A DNA stretch of 64,000 nt from Paracoccus denitrificans (lineage in GTDB: Bacteria; Pseudomonadota; Alphaproteobacteria; Rhodobacterales; Rhodobacteraceae): assembly GCA_005768755.1 (NCBI GenBank), contig VAFL01000012.1, positions 1 through 64,000 of the forward strand, in the 5' to 3' direction. Every line of letters begins with the position of its first letter. Within the stretch, counting starts at the first letter, position 1. The position numbers and the translations under genes are program-made. The notes under the pieces are model-generated. The model was given only the letters and a program-made list of their open reading frames with translations. It was not told the DNA's origin and searched no databases. This document shows, piece after piece, positions 1-8,940 of this stretch.

Positions 1-33
1 CCATGAAACGCGCCCCTCGCAGCCTTCAACACC

Positions 34-198
34 ATGTTTTATATAGGAAATATAATGGTCAGGACAGCGAAATCAGCGCCTTACTTGGGAAATGTGGGAC
101 TAGTCTTTGGATTGCTGGGATACTCGGGCGATATCATCGATCGCCGTATTTATACCGGCTGGTCGGGACGCACCTGCTCACTAGCGTTTAGAGGCTAG
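34..198 (+). CDS. possible small ORF or coding remnant, 54 aa
   Basis: An open frame of 54 codons runs from an ATG to a TAG. It has one hydrophobic stretch (APYLGNVGLVFGLLGY) and a basic, aromatic C-terminal end. No good ribosome binding site precedes it and I recognise no family. It is less GC-rich than its surroundings and lies beside the decayed carB copy, so it may be the leftover of a larger gene. It could equally be chance. Confidence 0.18.
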   Translation: MFYIGNIMVRTAKSAPYLGNVGLVFGLLGYSGDIIDRRIYTGWSGRTCSLAFRG

Positions 199-244
199 CA
201 CTATCCGCCAGCATGAGTCCTTTGCACGACGGTAATCACTCGCC

Positions 245-476
245 TCAAGCCTGCAGCGACCTCACCCTAGCTTCCCTACCCCACGACACTTGATTTCGGC
301 CACGGCGGCGATGCCTGGCGCCGCCGTCGTGTGAAAGGAGATGTTGTTATTGAGCGCAACGGCGCGAATTTCGTGGCCAACAGCGAGGGCGTGGGCGCCT
401 TCAATGGTGTTCAGGACCATGGCGATCTTGCCATCCTTCAACGGCCGGCGAAGTTCGGGCTGGCCGCGCCTTCGGC
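245..476 (-). pseudogene. decayed second copy of the carB 3' end
   Basis: Read on the minus strand, this stretch matches the last roughly 75 codons of the intact carB at 2306-5641. The remnant gives LKDGKIAMVLNTIEGAHA where CarB has LKNDEIAMVLNTTEGAQA, then HEIRAVAL for REIRAVAL, TTAAPGIAAVAEIK for TTAAGSIAAVAAIK, and finally VRSLQA-stop, identical to the CarB terminus. A base is missing just before LKDG (cgttgaag against cgtttgaag) and the frame shifts again before VRSLQA, so it cannot be translated. It begins 17 bases past the stop of the HlyD gene. Two genes separate it from the real carB end. It is either a displaced original 3' end after an insertion, or a tandem duplication that decayed. 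Confidence 0.78.
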
Positions 477-492
477 GCCCTCGCCTTCTTCG

Positions 493-1728
493 TCAATGTC
501 CGCCCGAAAACACCAGCGTTCTGAACGGCATCATCGCGACCTGCATGCGCATCAGCAGGGCGTGGACGAGGCCCAGGGCGTCGACGGCGTGCAGGCCGAT
601 GGCCTTGGTGGTGGAGGTGTTCGGGTCCTCGATTTCGTCGTGGTGGTTGGAATAGAGGTTGGCGATGCATTGGCTGCCCGGGACGATGTCTGCGAAGCCG
701 CCTTCGTAAAGCGGCTCGAAAAAGACGGTGACGGTGCCGTCGCGCGCGACGCTGCCGACATCGACCAGACGCTCTCCGCCGCCGAACTGGCCGCTGGCGA
801 TGTAGTCCTGTTTCTCGGCCACGGTGACGGGGATGACCCGCCAGGGGGCGGTGTTGCAGGCGATTTCGCCGATCATGCCGACCTTGATCACGGGGGCGGC
901 GATCTGGCCGAAGCCGGCTTGCACGGATTGGCGCCCGGCCTCGGTCGGGATCAGCATGCCGGCGGAACGCAGGATGGCGCTGACATAATCGCCGGGGCGC
1001 AGGGCGAACTGTTCGACGCGGCCGCTGACGCCGGCGCGGATGGTCGATTTCTCGATCTCGATTTCGGCCTGACGCAGCGCGGCCTCGGCGGTGGCTTTCT
1101 GGGCGGGCAGGAGCGTGTTCAGGCGTTCCTGCGCGGCGGTGCGCGCGGCCTCTGCCGCCGCAACGGCGCCCTGGGCGGCGGCGGCGTTCTGTTCCAGCGT
1201 CTCGATCTCGCGTTGGGCGACGGCGTTCGAACCGGAGGCGGCGAGTTGCTGGCGGGTTTCCAGCTGGTCCTGCGCGTTCTGCAGGGTGGCCCGGGCCTGC
1301 GACACGTTGCCGTCAGCGGCGGCAATGTCTGCGGCGGCGACGGTCATCGCGGCCTCGGTTTCGGCGATCACGCGACGCTGGGTTTCGACGGCGGCTTCCT
1401 GGCGCGAGGTGTCGAGGCGGAACAGCGGATCGCCGGCCTGCACCTCGTCACTGAAGGTGACGAACACCTCCTCGACCCGGCCGCTGGTGTCGGGAAGGAT
1501 GGGGATGGTGCGGAACTGGACGGTCACCGCGGTCGATGAGGGGTGGTAGAAGAAGACGACGGTAATCAACGTCACGGTCAGCATGAAGCAGGCGGTGATG
1601 CCGTAGCGCAGTTCGTACCAGACCGAAAAGAAGGTGATTTCGCGCCCCAGCCGCTTGCCCTGCGCAAAGCGGCGGTAGAGGTAGTCGGGCAGGATCGTGA
1701 TCAGCGAGCAGAGAAGAACTTCAAGCAT
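493..1728 (-). CDS. HlyD/EmrA-type membrane fusion protein
   Basis: 411 aa periplasmic adaptor. A cytoplasmic N-terminus is followed by one membrane segment at about residues 45-65. A first lipoyl half-domain follows (GRVEEVFVTFSDEVQAGDPL, near 83-103), then an Ala/Gln/Glu-rich coiled-coil hairpin to about 215. The second lipoyl half (SGRVEQFALRPGDYV) and a beta-barrel region come after it. The layout fits the YibH/YiaV kind of HlyD protein, which works without an obvious partner pump gene. The small membrane protein gene ends 2 bases upstream, so the two are surely co-transcribed. Substrate unknown. Its 3' end abuts the carB remnant. Confidence 0.85.
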   Translation of the reverse strand: MLEVLLCSLITILPDYLYRRFAQGKRLGREITFFSVWYELRYGITACFMLTVTLITVVFFYHPSSTAVTVQFRTIPILPDTSGRVEEVFVTFSDEVQAGDPLFRLDTSRQEAAVETQRRVIAETEAAMTVAAADIAAADGNVSQARATLQNAQDQLETRQQLAASGSNAVAQREIETLEQNAAAAQGAVAAAEAARTAAQERLNTLLPAQKATAEAALRQAEIEIEKSTIRAGVSGRVEQFALRPGDYVSAILRSAGMLIPTEAGRQSVQAGFGQIAAPVIKVGMIGEIACNTAPWRVIPVTVAEKQDYIASGQFGGGERLVDVGSVARDGTVTVFFEPLYEGGFADIVPGSQCIANLYSNHHDEIEDPNTSTTKAIGLHAVDALGLVHALLMRMQVAMMPFRTLVFSGGH

Positions 1729-1730
1729 GG

Positions 1731-2180
1731 CTATTCCCCGGTCTTGCCGGCAGCGGAAGGATCGGCGGCCTGCGGCGGATTGGGCGCAAGCGGCGGCGGC
1801 CGGGGCGGATCGTCTGGTGTGACGACAACATTGCGGCGGGGCTGGACCATGCGTTCCAGCGCGTCCGAGATACGGCCAAGGGGCGTCGCAAGGTCGGGCA
1901 GGTCGATCATCGCCAGCAGGAGCGCGATACCCCAGAGCAGGTTGTTATGCGTGAACAACGCAATCAGGCACAGGACGGCCACGATTTCGAACTGAAGCTT
2001 CTGGCTTTTGTGGGCCATGCGTTCGGGCAGGCTGTGCAGCCACAGGAAGGCGATGCCGAGCAGGAAGATGACGATCAGAAGGAAGATCCCGATGCCGACC
2101 AGAAAATAATCCGTCTGGCCCGGGGCCGTTATGAAGGAGGGAATATAGTGGGTTGCGATGGGATTGATTTCCCCAGACAT
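1731..2180 (-). CDS. small inner membrane protein paired with the HlyD protein
   Basis: 149 aa. Two or three hydrophobic segments (DYFLVGIGIFLLIVIFLLGI and IVAVLCLIALFTH...LLWGIALLLAM) are followed by a charged stretch and a Pro-rich C-terminal tail. The ATG at 2180 is chosen because GGAGG lies 5 bases upstream; the in-frame GTG at 2186 would overlap that Shine-Dalgarno sequence. It forms a tight two-gene unit with the downstream HlyD gene. E. coli HlyD homologues YiaV and YibH are also accompanied by small membrane proteins (DUF3302), and this one resembles them in arrangement. I cannot confirm the same family. Function unknown; probably a membrane partner of the adaptor. Confidence 0.7.
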   Translation of the reverse strand: MSGEINPIATHYIPSFITAPGQTDYFLVGIGIFLLIVIFLLGIAFLWLHSLPERMAHKSQKLQFEIVAVLCLIALFTHNNLLWGIALLLAMIDLPDLATPLGRISDALERMVQPRRNVVVTPDDPPRPPPLAPNPPQAADPSAAGKTGE

Positions 2181-2305
2181 GGCCACCTCCGGAATGCGAC
2201 AAAATCATTATACATCAGTCGCATAGCATCTGGCAAGGATATCAGCATGGCCACCGGCAAGGTGCCATGCTGATGTCTTGCCGGTCTGGGAATGCAGGGC
2301 TGGCG

Positions 2306-5300
2306 TCAGGCTTGCAGGCTTCTGACGCCGACTTCGCCTTCGCTGCGCGACTTGATCGCCGCGACTGCCGCAATGCTGCCGGCTGCCGTCGTGTAATACG
2401 GGATCTTGTCATACAGCGCGACGGCGCGGATTTCGCGGCTGTCGGCGATGGCCTGGGCGCCCTCGGTCGTGTTCAGGACCATGGCGATTTCGTCATTCTT
2501 CAAACGGTCGACGATGTTCGGGCGGCCCTCATAGACCTTGTTGACGCGGGTGGACTCGACGCCGTTTTCGGCCAGGAAATCGGCGGTGCCGCTGGTGGCG
2601 ATGATGGAAAAGCCCATGGCGACCAGGTCGCGGGCGGCGGCGGCGAGATCGGCGGTCTTGTCGGCATCCTTGATGGAGATGAAGACGCGGCCCTCATGCG
2701 GCAGGGTCACCCCGGCGCCAAGCTGGGCCTTCAGGAAGGCGCGCGGGAAGTTGCGGTCCCATCCCATCACCTCGCCCGTCGAGCGCATTTCGGGGCCAAG
2801 CAGCGTGTCGACGCCGGGGAAGCGGGCGAAAGGCAGCACGGCCTCCTTGACGGAAAACCAGGGCGTCAGCGGGTCGGCCAGCGTCAGGGGATCGGCGAAG
2901 GGCAGGTCGTCGTCGGGGCCGACACCTTCGGGATAGGGCGCGCGGTCGGGGAAGTTCGACATGGGTTCCCCGGCCATCAGGCGCGCGGCGATGGAGGCGA
3001 TGGCGCTGTCGGTGGCCTTGGCGACGAAGGGGACGGTGCGGCTGGCGCGGGGATTGACCTCCAGCACGTAGATTGCGCCGTCCTTGATGGCGAATTGCAC
3101 GTTCATCAGCCCGACCACACCCAGTTTCAGGGCCATGGCGACAGTCTGGCGCTTCAACTCGTCGATGGTCGCGGCGTCCAGCGTGTGGGGCGGCAGCGAA
3201 CACGCGCTGTCGCCGGAATGGACGCCGGCTTCCTCGATATGTTCCATGATGCCGGCGACGTGGACGGTCTGGCCATCGGACAGCGCATCGACATCGACCT
3301 CAATCGCGCCGGACAGGTAACTGTCCAGCAGGACCGGGTTTTTCCCTGACACATCAACGGCGTGGGAGATGTAGCGGTTGAGGTGGTCCATGTCGCGCAC
3401 GATTTCCATCGCGCGGCCGCCCAGGACATAGGAGGGGCGGATGACCAGCGGGAAGCCGACGCGGGCGGCAATCTCACGCGCCTCTTCATCGCTGTGGGCG
3501 ATGCCGTTGACGGGCTGTTTCAGGCCCAGGTCGTTCAGCAGTTTCTGGAACCGCTCGCGGTCCTCGGCCAGGTCGATGGCGTCGGGCGTGGTGCCGAGGA
3601 TCGGGATGCCCTCGGCTTCGAGCGCGTTGGCGAGTTTCAGGGGCGTCTGGCCGCCGAACTGGACGATGACGCCGTGAAGGGTGCCGTTTTCCTGTTCGAT
3701 GGACAGGATTTCAAGGACATGTTCCAGCGTCAGCGGTTCGAAATACAGCCGGTCGCTGGTGTCGTAATCGGTCGAGACGGTTTCCGGGTTGCAGTTGACC
3801 ATGATGGTTTCATAACCGGCATCGGTCAGCGCGAAACAGGCGTGACAGCAGCAGTAATCGAACTCGATCCCCTGCCCGATCCGGTTCGGGCCACCGCCGA
3901 GGATGACGACCTTCTTGCGGTCGGAAGGCCGGGCCTCGTTTTCCACGTCGCCCATCGCGGGGGCTTCATAGGTCGAATACATGTAGGGGGTCTGGGCTTC
4001 GAATTCGGCGGCGCAGGTGTCGATGCGCTTGAAGACGGGTCGCAGGCCAAGGTTGTGGCGGGTGCGGCGGATGTCGGCTTCGTCGCGGCCCGTCAAGATG
4101 GACAGGCGGGCGTCGGAGAAGCCCATCATCTTCAGCGCGCGCAGGCCTTCGGCGTCGGGCAAACCATTGGCACGGATGTCACTTTCGGCGTCGACGATTT
4201 CGCGGATCCGGGCGAGGAACCAGGGTTCGAACGCGGTGACGTTATGGATTTCGTCATCGCTCATGCCCGCGCGCATGGCCTGGGCAATGACGCGGATGCG
4301 GTCGGGGGTCTGTTTTGCCAGCGCGCGGATGATGGCGGGCTTGCCTTCTTCCCCCGCGCCGGGGATGTCGATCTCGTCGAGGCCCGTCAGGCCGTTTTCC
4401 ATCGACGCCAGCGCCTTTTGCAGCGATTCGTGGAATGTCCGGCCAATGGCCATGACCTCGCCCACGGATTTCATCGCGGTGGTCAGTTCGGGCTTCGAGC
4501 CGGGGAATTTCTCGAACGCGAAGCGGGGGATCTTGGTGACGACATAATCGATTGACGGCTCGAACGAGGCCGGGGTGACCTTGGTGATGTCATTGTCGAG
4601 CTCGTCCAGCGTATAGCCGACGGCCAGTTTCGCGGCGATCTTGGCAATCGGGAAGCCGGTGGCCTTGGACGCCAGCGCCGAGGACCGGCTGACACGCGGG
4701 TTCATCTCGATCACCACCATGCGGCCGTCGTCCGGGTTGATCGCCCATTGCACATTGGATCCGCCGGTTTCCACGCCGATCTCGCGCAGCACCGCGATAG
4801 AGCCGTTGCGCATCCGCTGATATTCGCGGTCGGTCAGCGTCAGGGCCGGGGCGACGGTGATCGAATCGCCGGTATGGACGCCCATCGGGTCGACGTTTTC
4901 GATGGCGCAAACGATGATGGCGTTGTCGGCGCGGTCGCGCACGACTTCCATCTCGAACTCTTTCCAGCCAAGCAGGCTTTCATCGACAAGAACCTGCGCG
5001 ACCGGGCTCGCGTCCAGACCGGATCGCACGATGGCCTCGTAATCGTCGCGGTTATAGGCGACACCGCCGCCTGTGCCGCCAAGCGTGAAGGCGGGACGGA
5101 TGATGGCCGGCAGGCCGATTTCTTCCAGCGCGTCCATTGCCTGTTTGACACCAGCGCTGATGTCATAGCGACCTTTTGCATCTTTCGGCGCCGCGACGAT
5201 GGTCGCCTTCGGGTTTTCCAGCCCGATCCTGTCCATTGCCTCGCGGAACAGCTTGCGGTCTTCGGCCATTTCAATCGCTGCGCGCTGCGCGCCGATGAGT

Positions 5301-5641
5301 TCGACCCCATATTTTTCCAGCGCCCCGGCATCTGCAAGCGCCAAAGCCGTGTTCAGCGCGGTCTGGCCACCCATTGTCGGAAGCAGGGCATCGGGACGTT
5401 CGGCGGCAATGATCTTTTCGACAATCTCCGGGGTGATCGGCTCGATATAGGTTGCGTCTGCCATCTCTGGATCTGTCATGATCGTCGCGGGGTTGGAGTT
5501 GACCAGAATGACCCGGTACCCCTCCTCGCGCAGCGCCTTGCAGGCCTGAGCGCCCGAATAATCAAATTCGCAGGCCTGTCCGATGACGATGGGTCCGGCG
5601 CCGATAATGAGGATTGACTGGATATCAGTTCTTCTCGGCAT
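2306..5641 (-). CDS. carB: carbamoyl-phosphate synthase large subunit
   Basis: 1111 aa, the full length of this family. It makes carbamoyl phosphate from ammonia, bicarbonate and two ATP for pyrimidine and arginine synthesis, with the glutaminase subunit CarA (not in this window). The duplicated synthetase halves are both visible: the N-terminal half starts with IGAGPIVIGQACEFDYSGAQ, and the second half has the equivalent LGGGPNRIGQGIEFDYCCCH near residue 585. Each half has an ATP-grasp domain. The allosteric MGS-like domain forms the C-terminus (GRPNIVDRLKNDEIAMVLNT) and ends VRSLQA. Its last 75 codons have a decayed twin at 245-476. A short intergenic region separates it from the two-gene membrane unit downstream. 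Confidence 0.98.
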   Translation of the reverse strand: MPRRTDIQSILIIGAGPIVIGQACEFDYSGAQACKALREEGYRVILVNSNPATIMTDPEMADATYIEPITPEIVEKIIAAERPDALLPTMGGQTALNTALALADAGALEKYGVELIGAQRAAIEMAEDRKLFREAMDRIGLENPKATIVAAPKDAKGRYDISAGVKQAMDALEEIGLPAIIRPAFTLGGTGGGVAYNRDDYEAIVRSGLDASPVAQVLVDESLLGWKEFEMEVVRDRADNAIIVCAIENVDPMGVHTGDSITVAPALTLTDREYQRMRNGSIAVLREIGVETGGSNVQWAINPDDGRMVVIEMNPRVSRSSALASKATGFPIAKIAAKLAVGYTLDELDNDITKVTPASFEPSIDYVVTKIPRFAFEKFPGSKPELTTAMKSVGEVMAIGRTFHESLQKALASMENGLTGLDEIDIPGAGEEGKPAIIRALAKQTPDRIRVIAQAMRAGMSDDEIHNVTAFEPWFLARIREIVDAESDIRANGLPDAEGLRALKMMGFSDARLSILTGRDEADIRRTRHNLGLRPVFKRIDTCAAEFEAQTPYMYSTYEAPAMGDVENEARPSDRKKVVILGGGPNRIGQGIEFDYCCCHACFALTDAGYETIMVNCNPETVSTDYDTSDRLYFEPLTLEHVLEILSIEQENGTLHGVIVQFGGQTPLKLANALEAEGIPILGTTPDAIDLAEDRERFQKLLNDLGLKQPVNGIAHSDEEAREIAARVGFPLVIRPSYVLGGRAMEIVRDMDHLNRYISHAVDVSGKNPVLLDSYLSGAIEVDVDALSDGQTVHVAGIMEHIEEAGVHSGDSACSLPPHTLDAATIDELKRQTVAMALKLGVVGLMNVQFAIKDGAIYVLEVNPRASRTVPFVAKATDSAIASIAARLMAGEPMSNFPDRAPYPEGVGPDDDLPFADPLTLADPLTPWFSVKEAVLPFARFPGVDTLLGPEMRSTGEVMGWDRNFPRAFLKAQLGAGVTLPHEGRVFISIKDADKTADLAAAARDLVAMGFSIIATSGTADFLAENGVESTRVNKVYEGRPNIVDRLKNDEIAMVLNTTEGAQAIADSREIRAVALYDKIPYYTTAAGSIAAVAAIKSRSEGEVGVRSLQA

Positions 5642-5980
5642 GGCTGGCCCCCTGGCGCTAGACTGTCGGCAAATCGACCGGGGTTATAGTGAACAGGCGC
5701 CGGGACGCAAGAGGCGCATGGGCCGAAGCCGCGACCATATACCGGCCAGCCGGCATTCCAGCATGCGATGAAGGGGGAGCGCGTGATCAGGACGCCGCGA
5801 CCGAGCATGCGATATGCTGCGGCCAAGTGAAGCCGCAGCGGAAGGACCCTTCTCAACCGTTGGATTCTGAAGATTACGGCAAGCTCGGGCCACGGGTGCC
5901 CCCTACGGCGCAATGAATGGGCAATGAAGGCGCAATGAAGGCGCAATCTACCCTGTGGAATGGCATCTCAACTCTCGGTG
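5642..5980. repeat. 339-base gap with an 11-bp tandem repeat
   Basis: No convincing gene is seen between the carB start and the end of the DUF1217 gene. At 5907-5947 an 11-bp unit (ggcgcaatgaa) occurs in 3.7 tandem copies; the second copy begins tgg instead of ggc. The rest should hold the carB promoter, which I could not place. The repeat lies just past the 3' end of the flagellar operon and is probably a slippage product. Confidence 0.6.
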
Positions 5981-6784
5981 TCAGTATGCAGACAGCAGGG
6001 CCAGCGCAGTCGAATACCGGTTGGTCGCTGAATCCGACTGAACTGCGCTGCGCACAAGAAAGTTACGGACAAGCGTCTCTGACGTATCTTCATCTGAAAA
6101 CCGGGCCATGTCGTCCGATCCGAACATCTTCACCGCCGCGGACTTGTATTCCTGCAATTGCCGGTCGATCGGCAGCTTGCCGTAAGAGTCGCTGAAGCCG
6201 AACGCACCTTGAAAAACCTTGCGCAGCGGCGTGTTGCCCAACACTTCATACCATTTTGTATCATTGGTCGAGGATGCTGCCGCCAGACTTGACAACTCTC
6301 TGCGCGCAGTCAGTGCCAGCCGAAGGTTCTCATCGGTCTGGCCAACGCGCGTTTCAAATTCCCGCTCGACATAGCCGGCGACAATTTCCTCTGCGAACCC
6401 CTTTGTCGCAGTCCTGTTCGAAATGACACCATCCTTGTTCGCGCCAAAACCGAACGCTTCAGCAAACTTGCGATAGCTTTTGTTCGACAACCGGTTGGCG
6501 AGGCTTCCCTGGTCGGAAAGATCGCTTTCCAGAATCTTGCGCAGAAATGCCTTGTTGCCGATATCGGCCTGAAGCCCGAAGGCACGCAATGATACGTTGA
6601 GCAACCGATAATCCGACAGCAGTCCGCCCGCCGTCTCGACCTCGCCGATATTCTGCCGATAATACGCAGATGAAGTCCTTACGGTCCCGTAATTCGCCAC
6701 AAGTTCCCGCTGACGGTCGCCAGTGCGGTTCAAAAGCGACCAGCCGCCCAGGCCCCCGCCGCCAGTCCAGACTTGATAGCTCAT
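5981..6784 (-). CDS. DUF1217 flagellar-cluster protein
   Basis: 267 aa, recognised as a DUF1217 protein from its N-terminal region (AYYRQNIGEVETAGGLLSDY, then LNVSLRAFGLQADIGNKAFL) and the repeated pattern LSNKSYRKFAEAFGFG. These proteins sit in flagellar gene clusters of rhodobacters and rhizobia and are sometimes labelled FlgF-like. Their exact part is not settled. The start ATG overlaps the flbT stop by 4 bases (ATGA), so translation is coupled and it is the last gene of the flaF-flbT-DUF1217 unit. No signal peptide or membrane segment is seen. Confidence 0.82.
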   Translation of the reverse strand: MSYQVWTGGGGLGGWSLLNRTGDRQRELVANYGTVRTSSAYYRQNIGEVETAGGLLSDYRLLNVSLRAFGLQADIGNKAFLRKILESDLSDQGSLANRLSNKSYRKFAEAFGFGANKDGVISNRTATKGFAEEIVAGYVEREFETRVGQTDENLRLALTARRELSSLAAASSTNDTKWYEVLGNTPLRKVFQGAFGFSDSYGKLPIDRQLQEYKSAAVKMFGSDDMARFSDEDTSETLVRNFLVRSAVQSDSATNRYSTALALLSAY

Positions 6785-7182
6785 GATCTGACTGCAATCA
6801 GACGCGCCTCGCGTGGGAGCAGGTCGCGAAGCGCACGCAGGGTGCGATAATAATTGCCTTCCACCACTCCAGTCGTCGCGGCAGCAAGCAGCTTGCGACT
6901 GTCGCGATCATCAAACACCAGCGTCAGCTGCTCGATTCCATTCAGCAAGATCTTCTTGCCTTCCTCGGCTGCGCGATCGCCGGTGAGGATCAATTGCGCA
7001 TCGTAGCAGACCCGGCTCACCGGCGTCGTCGCGGCATCAGGATGAATTGCATCGCGAAGGCGCAGGATATTGACGTCAGGCGTCTTGACCGCAATTCGCG
7101 CACGCCTGTCGCCATTCTCGATCACCGCACCGTTGATCAACACCCGCTCATTCGGTGCCAGCTTCAAGACAAGACCAGTCAT
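6781..7182 (-). CDS. flbT: flagellin mRNA regulator FlbT
   Basis: 133 aa, the normal length of FlbT. In Caulobacter FlbT binds the 5' leader of flagellin mRNA and promotes its decay, linking flagellin synthesis to hook completion; FlaF acts with it. Typical family sequence is present: LKLAPNERVLINGAVIENGD at the start, then DVNILR, and NGIEQLTLVFDD around residues 80-95. It overlaps flaF upstream and the DUF1217 gene downstream by 4 bases each, so the three are one translationally coupled unit just behind the flagellin gene whose message they probably control. Confidence 0.93.
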   Translation of the reverse strand: MTGLVLKLAPNERVLINGAVIENGDRRARIAVKTPDVNILRLRDAIHPDAATTPVSRVCYDAQLILTGDRAAEEGKKILLNGIEQLTLVFDDRDSRKLLAAATTGVVEGNYYRTLRALRDLLPREARLIAVRS

Positions 7183-7547
7183 TCACCACCTCTCGCCCGC
7201 AGGCCTTTCATGATATTCAGGTTGATATCAATCAATGGCGCGACAGCGCCCGATCCCGAGATCACACGATTCCCGTGTCGAATGGAGTACATGGCCAGCG
7301 AAAGAAGGCGTGCCTTCAGATCGGCAGGAAGTTCGTTGGCATCACTCGCAAGGTCTGCTGCAAGTTCAGTCCAAAGCTGCGAGTTGTGAACGATCGCCTG
7401 CGCAGCGCTTGCCCCCCGGTCATTCTGGGCCAGAGATTGCAGTGCGCGCGTAACACGGGCAAAAAGCTCGTATTCGATTTCGCGCGGAGCCTTCGAAACA
7501 GGCGAGCCGTAACCGGCCCCGTAAGCAGTATTTGACGCAAGCACCAA
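7179..7547 (-). CDS. flaF: flagellin synthesis regulator FlaF
   Basis: About 122 aa. The family pattern is clear: REIEYELFARVTRAL near residue 23, then HNSQLWTELAADLA, LPADLKARLLSLAMYS and a C-terminal LIDINLNIMKGL. FlaF is a small alphaproteobacterial protein that positively affects flagellin production and works opposite FlbT. The start is uncertain: a TTG at 7547 and a GTG at 7544 both follow an AGGA sequence and no in-frame ATG is available. A strong hairpin lies between it and fliC, so it is expressed by read-through or from its own promoter. Confidence 0.92.
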   Translation of the reverse strand: MVLASNTAYGAGYGSPVSKAPREIEYELFARVTRALQSLAQNDRGASAAQAIVHNSQLWTELAADLASDANELPADLKARLLSLAMYSIRHGNRVISGSGAVAPLIDINLNIMKGLRARGGE

Positions 7548-7572
7548 GTCATCCTGTCTGAAAAAGGGTTAA

Positions 7573-7595
7573 CCGGGGCGCAACGCGCGCCCCGG
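7573..7595 (-). terminator. likely rho-independent terminator after the flagellin gene
   Basis: CCGGGGCG at 7573-7580 pairs with CGCCCCGG at 7588-7595 around a 7-base loop. On the minus strand the stem is followed by ttaaccctttttc, a short T run. It begins 10 bases past the flagellin stop and precedes flaF. Confidence 0.7.
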
Positions 7596-7604
7596 TCAGG
7601 GTTT

Positions 7605-8471
7605 TCAGCCCTGGAAAAGGGACAGCAGGGATTTCGGCGCCTGATTGGCGATCGACAGCGACTGGATGCCCAGCTGCTGCTGCGTTTGCAGGGCTTGCAG
7701 CCGGGCCGACGCTTCCTCCATATCGGCGTCGACCAACGAGCCGATGGCAGAGGTCATCGCATCACCAAGCTTCGACACAAAATCCGACTGCATCTCGATC
7801 CGTTTGTTTGCAGAGCCGAATGCCGATGCTGCATCAACCGAGGCCCCGATAGCCGCCTCGACCTTTGCAAGCGCATCGTCCCAGTCCGTCACGGCAGTCA
7901 GGTCCATCGTGTCCAGATCCGTCATCGCCGCGACAGTGCCGCCCGAGATGCTGAGGTTGGTGTTTGTCAGGTCGATATCGATCGTATCGGCCGTCACAGT
8001 CCCATCCTGCGCACGGTTGAGCGCCGAGAGAGCCTTGAAGGTGGACGCCCCGTCAAACTGGTCACCATTGACCAGGTTGATCCCGTTGAACTGAGAGCCC
8101 TTCACCGTCGTTTCGATCTGGGCCTTCAGATCCTCGAAATCCTTCTGCAGCGTCGCACGGTCGAGATTGCCGTCCTTCGCGGCGACCACCTTGTCCTTGA
8201 TCTGGCCCATCAGCGACTGGACCTTCTCGGCGGCAGTATTTGCGGTCGCAATGGCGCCCGATGCCAGCGCAAGGCTTTTCGAAACGGCCTTGAAGCTGTT
8301 TACGTCGGATTCCATCACTTTCGAGATGGCCCAGATCGCCGCATCGTCCTTGGCCGAGTTGATGTCCTTGCCTGTCGAGATCTGGTTCTGCGCTTTCGCC
8401 AGGCTGGAATTGATCCCTTTCAGGGTCTGCAGCGCAACCATTGCGCCGTTGTTCGTCAGAATGCTGGACAT
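7605..8471 (-). CDS. fliC: flagellin
   Basis: 288 aa, a short alphaproteobacterial flagellin lacking a large variable surface region. The conserved D0/D1 N-terminus is present (LKGINSSLAKAQNQISTGKD, then INSAKDDAAIWAISKVMESD), and the C-terminal D1/D0 helix ends LQTQQQLGIQSLSIANQAP, KSLLSLFQG. A good Shine-Dalgarno sequence (aggagg) lies just before the ATG. A strong hairpin follows. The regulators flaF and flbT are immediately downstream. It is the filament subunit, exported by the flagellar type III apparatus. Confidence 0.96.
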   Translation of the reverse strand: MSSILTNNGAMVALQTLKGINSSLAKAQNQISTGKDINSAKDDAAIWAISKVMESDVNSFKAVSKSLALASGAIATANTAAEKVQSLMGQIKDKVVAAKDGNLDRATLQKDFEDLKAQIETTVKGSQFNGINLVNGDQFDGASTFKALSALNRAQDGTVTADTIDIDLTNTNLSISGGTVAAMTDLDTMDLTAVTDWDDALAKVEAAIGASVDAASAFGSANKRIEMQSDFVSKLGDAMTSAIGSLVDADMEEASARLQALQTQQQLGIQSLSIANQAPKSLLSLFQG

Positions 8472-8505
8472 ATCGTCCTCCTAGATAATGGCATTTGCCG
8501 TTGCA

Positions 8506-8513
8506 TTATCGGC
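8506..8513 (-). promoter_or_regulatory. possible sigma-28 (FliA) -10 element of the flagellin gene
   Basis: On the minus strand the octamer GCCGATAA, the consensus -10 of flagellar sigma-28 promoters, lies about 35 bases before the flagellin ATG. The expected TAAA -35 element is not clear, so this rests on one element only. A GG-N10-GC pair slightly further upstream (TGGCGCAGAAGTCGCC) is a weaker sigma-54 alternative. Confidence 0.35.
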
Positions 8514-8631
8514 CATTCTGACCGCGGGTATCCCCCAAGGCGACTTCTGCGCCAGACCGACTTAACCGATCACCAGTTATCAATTCCCTAATCTGCGTCA
8601 GAACGCCAGCAACTGATATCGATGATTTTAA

Positions 8632-8940
8632 TCAAAAGCGGCCAATGGTGGCCTGCTTGTTCTTCACAGGCTTCGCAATGCCCTTTCCATCATAGGTTTT
8701 AAGGTTGCGCGCGTTACCACCCGCTTGCACGATCAGGGCGCGGGCATCAGCGATCCCATCAGCTGCGGCCCTGGCAATTCGTGCCAATCTGGTCAGTTCT
8801 GAAACAATCTCTGGCTCCATAAGCGTTGGATCGCGCTGCGATTTCTTCGCGGCAATGGTCAGGTGCGAAAGCGCGCCCGCACTATCGCCCGCCATCAGTG
8901 CAGACCTGGCCGCGTCGACGAGTTTTTTCAGATCAGCCAT
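8632..8940 (-). CDS. FlgN-like flagellar chaperone (tentative)
   Basis: 102 aa from the ATG at 8940; longer upstream reading would run into the preceding gene. The protein is mostly helical (LKKLVDAARSALMAGDSAGA, then EIVSELTRLARIARAAADGI) with a basic tail, the size and make-up of FlgN-type export chaperones for hook-associated proteins. It overlaps the end of the rod-binding protein gene by 8 bases and lies ahead of fliC. The identification is by context and general look, not by a diagnostic motif. Confidence 0.5.
   Translation of the reverse strand: MADLKKLVDAARSALMAGDSAGALSHLTIAAKKSQRDPTLMEPEIVSELTRLARIARAAADGIADARALIVQAGGNARNLKTYDGKGIAKPVKNKQATIGRF

Noticed and set aside
331..1539. Long plus-strand open frame opposite the HlyD gene
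   Set aside because: It is the high-GC shadow of the HlyD gene plus the carB remnant: Gly/Asp/His-rich sequence, no family signature. Similar long shadows oppose carB (2267-3349, 3362-4555) and malate synthase (61318-63009) and were left out.
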